Source of the DNA: Streptomyces sp. NBC_00289
GTDB lineage: Bacteria > Actinomycetota > Actinomycetes > Streptomycetales > Streptomycetaceae
Direction: 5' to 3'
Assembly: GCF_041435115.1 (NCBI RefSeq)
Contig: NZ_CP108046.1
Span: forward strand, 1,240,001 to 1,304,000
DNA length: 64,000 bases
Shown here: one piece after another, positions 50,210 through 58,004 of the stretch
How the letters are laid out: every line of letters starts with the position of its first letter
Position numbering within the stretch: the stretch's first letter is position 1
Translations under genes and position numbers: made by a program
Notes under the pieces: generated by a model
Seen by the model: the letters and a program-made list of their open reading frames with translations, nothing else
What the model was told of the DNA's origin: nothing
Databases searched by the model: none

Positions 50210-52579
50210 TCAGTCCGGCAGGAGGAGGTGGCAGCTCTCCCCCGGCCGCACGCGGACGGCTCGGTCCGGCAACCGGATGTCGATCGGTGAGCGATCGGAC
50301 GGCGGCACCGTCACCTCCAGCCCACCGCGCTCCAGGCGCAGCCGAACGCCCCAGTGCCCCTGATATCGGAGGGAGAACCCGTAGGTTGACAGCTCCGGCA
50401 GCGGCACGGGATCGAGCCACAGCGCGCCGGCGCGGGTCTCCAGCCCGGTCAGCCCCCGCTGGACGAGGTCGAGCGTGCCGGCCATGGCACCCAGGTGGAT
50501 GCCCTCGCCGGTGGTGCCGCCCTGCAGGTCGGCGATGTCGCCGCGCAGCGCCTCCTGGCAGTACGTCCATGCCTCGGTGCGCCGGGCCCGTGCCAGGACC
50601 CAGCCGTGGACCAGGCCGCTGAGGGTGGAGCCGTGGCTGGTGCGCAGGAGGTAGTGGTCGACTGTCCGGCGCCAGATGTCGTCGTCCAGCCGGTGGCCCA
50701 ACCGCTTGAACACGCCCCGGAGTTCGAGCGGTGAGAAGAGGTAGCCGAGCATGAGCACGTCGGCCTGCTTGGACGCCTTGTAGCGGTTGACGGTGTCGCC
50801 CTCCGCCTCGAGGATCCGGTCCAGGCGCCGGATGTCGCCGTACCGCGCGCGGTAGTCCTTCCAGTCGAGTTCGGCGAGGTCGCCGTAGCCCTCGAACTGG
50901 CTGATGACGCCGTCGTGGTACGGCACATGGAGGGTGCGCGAGACGTCCTCCCACTGTTCCAGCTCACCGTCGTCCAGACCGGTGCGCTCGGCGAGTTCAC
51001 GCCGCCGGGGTTCCGGCAGGGTCCGCATGACCTCCAGCGCGCGGGTGAGCACCCAGGCGGCGGTGACGTTGGTGTAGGCGTTGTCGTCGAGACCCGGCTG
51101 CCGTGCCCCGGGGTAGGCGTCGTGGTATTCGTCGGGTCCCATGACGCCCCGGATGCGGTGCCGGCCCAGCCCCTCGTCCCAGGTTGCCGAGTCCGCCCAG
51201 AAGCGGGCGATCTCCAACAGCATCTCGGCACCCTTGGTGTGCAGGAACTCGGCGTCCTGGCTGGTCTCGCAGTACTGCCACACGTTGTATGCCACCGCCG
51301 AGCCGACGTGCCGCTGAAGCCGTGAGTGATCGGCCAGCCATCGCCCCGAGCGGGGGTTGAGGTGGAGCTCTTGTGTCTCCTCGCGCCCGTCGCTTCCGCT
51401 CTGCCACGGGTACAGCGCGCCGCGCCGGCCGAGCGCCCGAGCGGCAGCGCGGGCCTGGTCGAGGCGCCGGTGACGGTAGCGCAGCAGGGCACGGGAGACC
51501 TCGGGGAAGTGCAGGTTGAGGTACGGCAGCACGAACAGCTCGTCCCAGAAGACATGACCGCGGTACGCCTCGCCGTGCAGTCCTCTGGCCGGTACGCCGA
51601 CGTCGAGGTCCGCCGTGTGCGGGGATAGGGTCTGCAGGACGTGGAAGAGGTGCAGGCGCAGGATGCGTCCCGCCTCCCCGGCCACCTCCAGCTCGGCCCG
51701 CCGCCACAGCTGGTCCCAGGCCGTCAGATGGGCTTCGAGCAGTTCGTCGAAGGCGGGCGCCGCGGCCACCCGGTCGATCGCGGCGTCCAGCGGGTCGCTG
51801 ATCGCCGGGTCGCGGGAGGTGTGCAGGGCGACGGTCTTGTCGACGGTGACGCTGCGGCCGGGAAGCAGGCCGAGGCGCACGCGCTGGCCCACACGTGGTG
51901 CCTCGTGCCAGTCGGTGACCGCTGTGTCGGCGCTCAGTCGGGCCGCCATGCCGATGCGGATGGCGGAGGTGCGGGTCGTGCAGTGCAGCCACACCGTGTC
52001 CGGTTCGACGGATCCCGTGCGCACCCGGGTCAGGTGACGGCCGTCCAGGTCCCGGTAGCGCGTGACCCCGGCGTTGGTGACCCCGCCGTCCAGCGCCGCC
52101 TCGACGTCGAGGTCTCCGGCGAAGCCCTCGGCCGTGAACTCGGTGCGCAGCGCCGCCAGATGGGGGTCTGCCATGTGCACGAGACGCTGCTGCCGCACCG
52201 CCAGCACCCGGCCCTCGCCGAGCGCGTAGCGCGTGCGGCGCTCCAGCAGTCCCGAGGCCAGGTGCAGCACCTGAACGTGCTCCAGCACCTTCGCGGTGTC
52301 GGGGCTGAGCCATCGCTGCCCGGCGAGGCGGAAGCGGAGCGGCAGCCAGTTCGGGACGTTGACCATGTCCTCGTTCCGCACCCGTCGACCTGCCATGTCC
52401 GTGGTGAGCTGGTCGTAGCAGCCGGCCACGTAGGTACCGGGGTAGTGCACGTCGTCCGCGGTGCACTCCGGAAGGGCTCCCCGAGTGGCGAAGTAGCCGT
52501 TGCCCAGTGTGCACAGCGACTCCCGTAGGCGTTCGTCCGCCGGGTCGTAGCCGTCGTACTCCCATGTCCAGCCCGTCAC
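50210..52579 (-). CDS. GH65 family glycoside phosphorylase/hydrolase
   Basis: 789 residues from GTG 52579, which overlaps the upstream HAD gene stop (GTGA). An N-terminal beta-sandwich is followed by an (alpha/alpha)6 barrel. IRGVMGPDEYHDAYPG holds the catalytic acid Glu at about residue 480; YKASKQADVLMLGYLF and SHGSTLSGLVHGWV are the phosphate-binding segments of maltose/trehalose/kojibiose phosphorylases. Phosphorolysis would yield beta-glucose 1-phosphate, the substrate class of the HAD enzyme encoded just upstream. Third gene of a Usp-HAD-GH65 operon. Confidence 0.9.
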   Translation of the reverse strand: MTGWTWEYDGYDPADERLRESLCTLGNGYFATRGALPECTADDVHYPGTYVAGCYDQLTTDMAGRRVRNEDMVNVPNWLPLRFRLAGQRWLSPDTAKVLEHVQVLHLASGLLERRTRYALGEGRVLAVRQQRLVHMADPHLAALRTEFTAEGFAGDLDVEAALDGGVTNAGVTRYRDLDGRHLTRVRTGSVEPDTVWLHCTTRTSAIRIGMAARLSADTAVTDWHEAPRVGQRVRLGLLPGRSVTVDKTVALHTSRDPAISDPLDAAIDRVAAAPAFDELLEAHLTAWDQLWRRAELEVAGEAGRILRLHLFHVLQTLSPHTADLDVGVPARGLHGEAYRGHVFWDELFVLPYLNLHFPEVSRALLRYRHRRLDQARAAARALGRRGALYPWQSGSDGREETQELHLNPRSGRWLADHSRLQRHVGSAVAYNVWQYCETSQDAEFLHTKGAEMLLEIARFWADSATWDEGLGRHRIRGVMGPDEYHDAYPGARQPGLDDNAYTNVTAAWVLTRALEVMRTLPEPRRRELAERTGLDDGELEQWEDVSRTLHVPYHDGVISQFEGYGDLAELDWKDYRARYGDIRRLDRILEAEGDTVNRYKASKQADVLMLGYLFSPLELRGVFKRLGHRLDDDIWRRTVDHYLLRTSHGSTLSGLVHGWVLARARRTEAWTYCQEALRGDIADLQGGTTGEGIHLGAMAGTLDLVQRGLTGLETRAGALWLDPVPLPELSTYGFSLRYQGHWGVRLRLERGGLEVTVPPSDRSPIDIRLPDRAVRVRPGESCHLLLPD

Positions 52580-53337
52580 CGCCGTACTCCCTCGTCGAGC
52601 AGCTCGCCGAGGTCGGGTACGACGATGTCGGCGCCGTGCCGCAGCAGTCTGGGGCGGGTGTCCGGACCGGCGGCCCGGTCCACGCCGACAACGAGGGCGA
52701 AACCGCCGCGGCGGCCCGCTTCGACACCCGCCAGGGCGTCCTCCACCACAGCGGCGCGGGCCGGGGGCACGCCGAGCCTGCGGGCGGCTTCCAGGAACAG
52801 GTCGGGCCGCGGCTTGCCGGCGAGCCCCAGGCGGGTCGCCTCGCCGCCGTCGACCAGGACCTCGAAGAGGTTCGACACACCCGCCCCGGTAAGCAGCTCG
52901 CGGGCGTGTCTGGACGCGGAGGCCGCGGCGACGGACACGCCGGCGGAGCGCAGGGCGTGCACCAGCCGCACGGTTCCCGGATACGCGTCGACGGCGTGCT
53001 CGCGGAGCCGCTCGACGAACAGCGACTCCTTGTCCGCCGCCACGGCGCGCACGGCCGCCGCCGTCGGGTCGAGGCCACGTGACGCCAGAAAGGCGGCCGC
53101 GCCGTCGAGCCGGGACTTGCCGTCCACATGGCGCAGGTAGTCGTCGCCGGGGTCGAACGGGCGCCGCTGCGCGGGGTCCTTCGGCGGGTGCTCGGTCAGG
53201 AAGGTGTCGAAGGCGGTCTTCCAGGCGGCCGCGTGCACCTTCGCCGAGTCGGTGATCACCCCGTCGGTGTCGAACACGACCGCGTCGACCTCCCGCAGCG
53301 CGGGTGCGAGCACGTCACGGGACCGGGCAGCCTTCAT
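52576..53337 (-). CDS. HAD phosphatase / beta-phosphoglucomutase-like
   Basis: 253 residues from ATG 53337. Motifs: DAVVFDTDGVITDSAKVHAA (nucleophile Asp plus general acid Asp, though in VFDTDGV form), SVAAASASRHARELL (motif II), GLAGKPRPDLFLEAARRLG (Lys) and AAVVEDALAGVEAGRRGGF (motif IV). This is the beta-phosphoglucomutase/trehalose-phosphatase-like branch. The 4-bp overlap with GH65 argues for converting beta-glucose 1-phosphate to glucose 6-phosphate. In M. tuberculosis a HAD-GH65 fusion (Rv2006, OtsB1) lies beside a Usp gene in the DosR regulon; here the halves are separate. Confidence 0.85.
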   Translation of the reverse strand: MKAARSRDVLAPALREVDAVVFDTDGVITDSAKVHAAAWKTAFDTFLTEHPPKDPAQRRPFDPGDDYLRHVDGKSRLDGAAAFLASRGLDPTAAAVRAVAADKESLFVERLREHAVDAYPGTVRLVHALRSAGVSVAAASASRHARELLTGAGVSNLFEVLVDGGEATRLGLAGKPRPDLFLEAARRLGVPPARAAVVEDALAGVEAGRRGGFALVVGVDRAAGPDTRPRLLRHGADIVVPDLGELLDEGVRR

Positions 53338-53369
53338 GGTTCCCCCTACAGGCAGGCACGTACAACAAG

Positions 53370-54242
53370 TCACACCGTCTGCGGCACGACCGCCACCGGG
53401 CGGTCCGCGTGGTGGAGCAGGGTGTGGCTCACCCGGCCCAGTTGGAGCCCGAGGTGGCCGTGCCGGCGCCGGGCCCCGACGACCACCAGGTCGGCAGCGG
53501 CGGAGCGGCGTACCAGGACGCTGTGGGCCGGCCCCTCGATCGTGACCCGACGCACCCGCACATCCGGATGGTCGACCATCGAGTCCTTCAGTACCGCGTC
53601 GAGCTGGGCCGAGGCCCGCTCCTCGTGCCGACGCGCCGGTTCGTCGGCGAGCGCGGGATCGTCGGCGCTTTCGTGCGCGGGGCAACGCCATGCGCGTACG
53701 ACGTCGAGAGCGCACCCGCGCGCCTCGGCCTCTCGGAAGGCGAAACGCACGGCGTCCGCGCCGGTCTCTGGTTCGCCCGCGCCCAGCAGGATCCGTTGGG
53801 ATCCGGACAGGGCCGCCCTGTCGCCCCGGACCACGATCACCGGACGGTGCGCGCGGGCCGCCACTGCCAGGCCGACCGAGCCGAGGAGCATGCCGGTCAG
53901 CTCACCGCAGCCGCGCGAACCCGTCACCAGGGCGAAGGCGTTGTTCCCCTTGCGCAGCAGGGCCTCGGCCGCCTCGTCGGGGACGGTACCGGTGGTGACC
54001 TTCACCTCCGGATCGCGCCGCCCGGCGCGCTCGGCGGCGGAGGCGACGAGGTGCTCGCCAAGCACACGCTCCGACGGGCGGCCGAGACCGGTGGAGGGAA
54101 GGGCTCGTTCGTACCGCTCCCAGCGCGAGGCGTGCACCAGCCGCAGAGGGAGGCCGTGCCGCGCGGCCTCGTCCACTACCCAGTCGACCGCCAGCAGGCT
54201 CGCATCGGATCCGTCGACGCCCACGACCAGGGGAGGTGTCAT
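53370..54242 (-). CDS. Universal stress protein, tandem UspA domains
   Basis: 290 residues from ATG 54242. Usp domains at about 1-145 (PLVVGVDGSDASLLAVDWVV) and 150-290 (LVVVGARRRHGHLGLQLGRV, then HADRPVAVVP). LVTGSRGCGELTGMLLGSVG contains the G-x2-G-x9-G-S ATP-binding pattern, so nucleotide binding is likely in the first domain. First gene of the operon with the HAD and GH65 enzymes, only 32 bp from the HAD start. Confidence 0.9.
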   Translation of the reverse strand: MTPPLVVGVDGSDASLLAVDWVVDEAARHGLPLRLVHASRWERYERALPSTGLGRPSERVLGEHLVASAAERAGRRDPEVKVTTGTVPDEAAEALLRKGNNAFALVTGSRGCGELTGMLLGSVGLAVAARAHRPVIVVRGDRAALSGSQRILLGAGEPETGADAVRFAFREAEARGCALDVVRAWRCPAHESADDPALADEPARRHEERASAQLDAVLKDSMVDHPDVRVRRVTIEGPAHSVLVRRSAAADLVVVGARRRHGHLGLQLGRVSHTLLHHADRPVAVVPQTV

Positions 54243-54489
54243 TGTCCCCACCGCCTTCCGGGTAGCACGGAGTTCCGATTGAACGGTCGCACCGGTCGGC
54301 GGGCCGTACGAGTGCCGCATGGGCCCTTGACGGGGGCATCCGGCCCTTGTCCCGGGTCGGCGGCGAGATACCGAGAGCCACTCGGCCCGGTGGCCGCCAT
54401 CCCGTCCTTCGATGCCGCCGAGCACGGCAGTGTGCGTGGCCGGCAGTCCACCGGCCACGCAAACCGGGTGCGGTCGACGCCCCCCGGCC

Positions 54490-54785
54490 TCAGCCGCGCC
54501 GCACCTGGATGGTCCCGGTCTCCCGCCGGACCGGGACCGTGATGGTCACAACACCGTCCTTGTACTCGGCGGTCGCCTGTCACCCTGCGCTCCGGCCCGC
54601 AGTCGAACGGAACGGGCGAAGGTGCCGGGGCGGAACTCCGTACGGCGCTTTTCCGTCGTCTCCCGACCAAGCTCGGCCCGCAGGGTCAGAACGTGGTCCT
54701 CCGCAGTGATCTCGACATCCTTGTCGGGGTCGAGACCGGGTATTTCGGCGCGCGGTGGCGCCGGCGCGGGACGGCCCGCTCCCAC
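54490..54785 (-). pseudogene. Decayed Hsp20 (alpha-crystallin) gene
   Basis: Hsp20 sequence without its N-terminal 40 or so residues and with one frameshift. The first frame reads PRAEIPGLDPDKDVEITAED, HVLTLRAELGRETTEKRRTE, then GTFARSVRLRAGAQG; after a 1-base shift near 54575 the second reads TAEYKDGVVTITVPVRRETG to the stop at 54490. The upstream end abuts the stop of the next Usp gene. HspX-type Hsp20 genes are standard members of DosR/OsdR regulons, so this is a lost member of the cluster. Confidence 0.8.
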
Positions 54786-54788
54786 GTG

Positions 54789-55703
54789 TCACTCGTGCGG
54801 CACCATCGCAACCGGCGCGACGGCGTGCTGCAGCACCGCGTGCGTCACGGGGCCGATGCGGCCGCCGACCACCGCTTGGCGCCTCCTCCGCCCGACGACG
54901 ACCAGTGACGCGTCCCGTGAGGCCTGCACGAGATGACGGCCGGCGCTTCCGACGACGGCCTGCTCCCGCACTGCCACCCCGGGGAACTTGTCCTTCCACG
55001 GGCGCAGGACGTCACGCAGCCCGCGCCGTGTCTCCTCCGCGAGTTCCGCGTCGAGACCCGAGTCCATGACGGCGCCGTAGCCGTAGACGGCAGGCGGGTC
55101 CCAGCCATGCACAACCCGCAGACCGGCCGCGCGACGCCGGGCGGCCTCGAACGCGAACTCGACGGCGGCGTCGCCCGGGCTCTCCAGGTCCAACCCCAGC
55201 ACGACCTCGCGGTACGGCGTGGTCATCGCGTCGGCGCCCGTGGCGTCCGCCAGATGCTCGTCCTCTGCGCGCCCACCGGCCCGCACGAGGACGACGGGCC
55301 GTTCCGTGCGTGCCACAACGGCGAGTGCGACGGAGCCGACCAGGAATCCCACCACGGTACCGAGGCGCCGGGAACCCAGGACCAGTAGTTCGGTGTCGTC
55401 CGCGACGGTCAGCAGGGCCGGGACGGCCTGTTCCCCGGACTGCTGGGTGGTGATCCGCAGACCGGGGTGGCGTTCTGCGAGCCGGGACGCGGACTCGTGC
55501 AGGAGATGGGCCGCCCACTCGCGCTGTGCGTCGATCACACCTGGCGCCGAAACACCCATGAAGGGCGCGTACAGAGGGCTCAGCGAGTCCCCGGCGTGCA
55601 GGAGACGCAGGGGCACCTCTCGTTGTGCTGCCTCGCGAGCGGCCCAGTCTGCGGCGGCGAGGCTTTCGGGCGAGCCGTCGAGACCGACGGTGATGGCGGG
55701 CAT
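54789..55703 (-). CDS. Universal stress protein, tandem UspA domains
   Basis: 304 residues from ATG 55703, with GGAGGTCC upstream. Domain 1 begins AITVGLDGSPESLAAADWAA and contains LLVLGSRRLGTVVGFLVGSV (ATP-binding pattern); domain 2 begins REVVLGLDLESPGDAAVEFA and contains LVVVGRRRRQAVVGGRIGPV. A GGGAC-N4-GGCCC box lies 59 bp upstream of the start. Orientation and spacing suggest an independent transcript rather than an operon with the kinase. Confidence 0.9.
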   Translation of the reverse strand: MPAITVGLDGSPESLAAADWAAREAAQREVPLRLLHAGDSLSPLYAPFMGVSAPGVIDAQREWAAHLLHESASRLAERHPGLRITTQQSGEQAVPALLTVADDTELLVLGSRRLGTVVGFLVGSVALAVVARTERPVVLVRAGGRAEDEHLADATGADAMTTPYREVVLGLDLESPGDAAVEFAFEAARRRAAGLRVVHGWDPPAVYGYGAVMDSGLDAELAEETRRGLRDVLRPWKDKFPGVAVREQAVVGSAGRHLVQASRDASLVVVGRRRRQAVVGGRIGPVTHAVLQHAVAPVAMVPHE

Positions 55704-55761
55704 GCGGACCTCCTTCAGGGGTGCACCGCCAGTTTCGGAGCCGCACGCGTCAGGACAGGAG

Positions 55762-55775
55762 GGGCCAGAGGTCCC
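55762..55775 (-). promoter_or_regulatory. DevR/OsdR-like box upstream of Usp gene
   Basis: Minus strand GGGAC-CTCT-GGCCC, 59 bp from the Usp start. The geometry matches DosR/DevR sites (GGGAC-N4-GNCCC). Confidence 0.55.
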
Positions 55776-55924
55776 CGTCAGGAGCCGATCGGCCCTCGGG
55801 GCGGCGCCGCTGACGCCGTGTGGGATGCCGTCCCCTGTCACCTCCAGACTCCGCCGTCAAGTCTGTGAGGGCATGGGCCCTATGGCCCTGTTTCCGTGGT
55901 GCCGTGGTGCCGTGCCCCCGGCGT

Positions 55925-57643
55925 CTACGACTTCCGCGACGGCACACACCACAGCAGCGTGCTGCCGCCGCACGCGGGTCTGCCCAGTTCCAGTCGGCCG
56001 CCCAATTGCTCGGCACGCTCCGCTATGTTGCGCAGCCCGCTGCGGCGGCCGCCCTCCGGGATCCCCACACCGTTGTCGGTGACGGACAGCCGCACCGCCC
56101 TCCCGTCCGTGGCCAGGACCACATCGGCCCGGTCTGCACGAGCGTGGCGGGCGATGTTGGTCAGGGCCTCGGAGAGCACCGCCACCACGTGGTCGGCGAT
56201 CTCCTTCGGCACATCGGTGTCCAGCAGGCCCTCCATGCGCACGCTGGGGGCGAAGCCCAGGATCGGCGCCGCTTCGCCCACCACCCGTACGGCGCGCGCC
56301 CGCAACCCCGACTCAACGGTGGCGTCGCGCGTGCGCAGGCCGAAGATCGTCGACCTGATGATCTTGATGGTCTCGTCCAGGTCGTCGACCGCGCGCGCCA
56401 CGCGCTCGGCGGCCTCATCGTGCTCGATGAAACGTCCGGCGCTCTGCAGGGTCATGCCGGTGGCGAACAGCCGCTGGATCGCCAGGTCGTGCAGGTCTCG
56501 CGCGATGCGGTCGCGGTCCTTGAGCACCGCGACCTCCTCAGCGTCCTGGCGGCGTTCCGCCAGCTCCATCGCGATGGCGGCCTGCGCGGCGAACGCCTTC
56601 AGGGGCTCCGTCTCCGTGGCCGAGAACACCGGTTGGCCGGCCTTTCGGGCCAGGAGGACCACGCCCCGTGGACCCGCCTCGCCCGCGCCGATGGGCACGG
56701 CCACGGCGGGGCCGAGTCCCCCAAAACGCGGTGGCTCCAGGGAGATCCGTTCATCGTGGGTGACGTCCGCGCTGGTCACCGGGGCGTCGTCGGCGAAGGC
56801 CAGCCCCATCAAGGTGCTGTCCATCCGCAGTATGAGGCCTCGGTGCGCCTCGGCGTCCATCCCGACGGCGATCTCCACGGCGAGCGACCCGGTGTCCGCC
56901 ATGGGCAGCGCGACCGCCGCCAGGGCGGATCCGGTGATCTCACCGGCCCGCTCCGCGATCAGGGTGAGGACCTCGGCGCGTTCACCGCCGGACATCAGGC
57001 TGTAAGTGATCTCCGCGTTGGCCCGCAGCCAGCGTTCCCGCAGACGGGACTCCTCGTACAGACGCGCGTTGTCGATCGCGACGCCGGCCGCCACGGCCAG
57101 CGTCTGCGTGACCGAGACGTCCTCCTCGTCGAACTGGCCGCCGCCCCGTTTCTCGGTCAAGTAGAGGTTGCCGAAGACCTGGTCGCGCACGCGGATCGGG
57201 ACGCCGAGGAAGCTGTTCATCGGCGGGTGGTGGACCGGGAAACCGTACGAGGCCGGGTGTTCGGAGATCTTCGCCAGGCGCAGCGGCTCGGGGTGGCGGA
57301 TCAGCTCCCCCAGGATGCCGTGCCCCTCGGGAAACGGTCCGATGTCGGCGATCTGCTCCTCGGTGACCCCGACGGTGTGGAAGGCCGAGAGTCGCTTGCC
57401 GTCCGGCCCGATCACGCCCAGCGCCGCGTACTCCGCGTCGACCAGCGCCGCGGCGGCCTCCACAATGCTGAACAGGGCCTGCTCCAGGTCCAGTTCCCGG
57501 CCGACGGACAGTACCGCCTCGAGCAGGCTGTGCACCCGGTCACGGGTGCCGCGCGCCGCGTCCAGCCGTGCCTGCAGCTCCTCCAGCAGCTCGTCGAGCC
57601 GAAGCTGAGGCAGCCCTACGCGAGCCTCCTCGGGGTTTGGCAC
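55925..57643 (-). CDS. GAF-GAF sensor histidine kinase, DevS/OsdK-like
   Basis: 572 residues from GTG 57643, with GGAGG upstream. Two GAF domains at about 50-190 (VDAEYAALGVIGPDGKRLSA, MNSFLGVPIRVRDQVFGNLY) and 220-370, HisKA_3 at about 375-440 (DRIARDLHDLAIQRLFATGM, phospho-His near 384) and HATPase at 475-570 (LSEALTNIARHARADRADVV, VTDNGVGIPEGGRRSG). This is the DevS/DosT/OsdK architecture, in which the first GAF can bind haem and sense oxygen, NO or CO. No response regulator lies next to it, although devR-type genes usually do. Confidence 0.9.
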   Translation of the reverse strand: MPNPEEARVGLPQLRLDELLEELQARLDAARGTRDRVHSLLEAVLSVGRELDLEQALFSIVEAAAALVDAEYAALGVIGPDGKRLSAFHTVGVTEEQIADIGPFPEGHGILGELIRHPEPLRLAKISEHPASYGFPVHHPPMNSFLGVPIRVRDQVFGNLYLTEKRGGGQFDEEDVSVTQTLAVAAGVAIDNARLYEESRLRERWLRANAEITYSLMSGGERAEVLTLIAERAGEITGSALAAVALPMADTGSLAVEIAVGMDAEAHRGLILRMDSTLMGLAFADDAPVTSADVTHDERISLEPPRFGGLGPAVAVPIGAGEAGPRGVVLLARKAGQPVFSATETEPLKAFAAQAAIAMELAERRQDAEEVAVLKDRDRIARDLHDLAIQRLFATGMTLQSAGRFIEHDEAAERVARAVDDLDETIKIIRSTIFGLRTRDATVESGLRARAVRVVGEAAPILGFAPSVRMEGLLDTDVPKEIADHVVAVLSEALTNIARHARADRADVVLATDGRAVRLSVTDNGVGIPEGGRRSGLRNIAERAEQLGGRLELGRPACGGSTLLWCVPSRKS

Positions 57644-58004
57644 CCGAAATCCTCCAGGTCTGTCGACGCACGGACACCCACCGGCCCGGTCTGCTCTCAC
57701 GTTAGTGGTCGGCCGCAGGGCGCGATAGTGAATCAAGACTCGTGCGGGGGGCTCCGCCGCAGCGCCTCCGCTTCGGCGCCCGCCCCGCCGCCGCCTCGGC
57801 CGACACCGCTCCTGGCCTGCACCGCTGCCCGCCGTCCGTCGCACCTCACGCCCAGACGCTTCGAGCGCGCCTCCGGGTGAGGGGCGTACCCGCCTGGGCC
57901 GACCGGCCCAGTGAGGGGGACCGACAGCACCTGCCCCTTCCGGTTCCGGCGGTCGGACGCTGGAGGTGTATCGAGTCCGAAGCCTGACAGAGGAGACCGG
58001 CGTC
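57644..58004. other. Divergent promoter region kinase/ppdK
   Basis: About 360 bases between the sensor kinase (minus) and pyruvate phosphate dikinase (plus). No gene is credible. It holds the palindromic box at 57896-57909, a CGATAGTG stretch near 57722 and AGAGGAGA as the ppdK ribosome-binding site. Confidence 0.5.
57896..57909. promoter_or_regulatory. DevR/OsdR-like palindrome upstream of ppdK
   Basis: GGGCC-GACC-GGCCC (within TGGGCC-GACC-GGCCCA), a 6-bp inverted repeat with 4-bp centre, 96 bp upstream of the dikinase start. Confidence 0.5.

Noticed and set aside
54242..54400. DevR-like box upstream of the Usp-HAD-GH65 operon
   Set aside because: GGGACAAGGGCC and a nearby GGGCCC repeat resemble the box but spacing and right half do not fit GGGAC-N4-GGCCC, so not called.
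55820..57880. 686-codon plus-strand frame opposite the sensor kinase
   Set aside because: Shadow of the GAF-GAF kinase; low-complexity and no motif.
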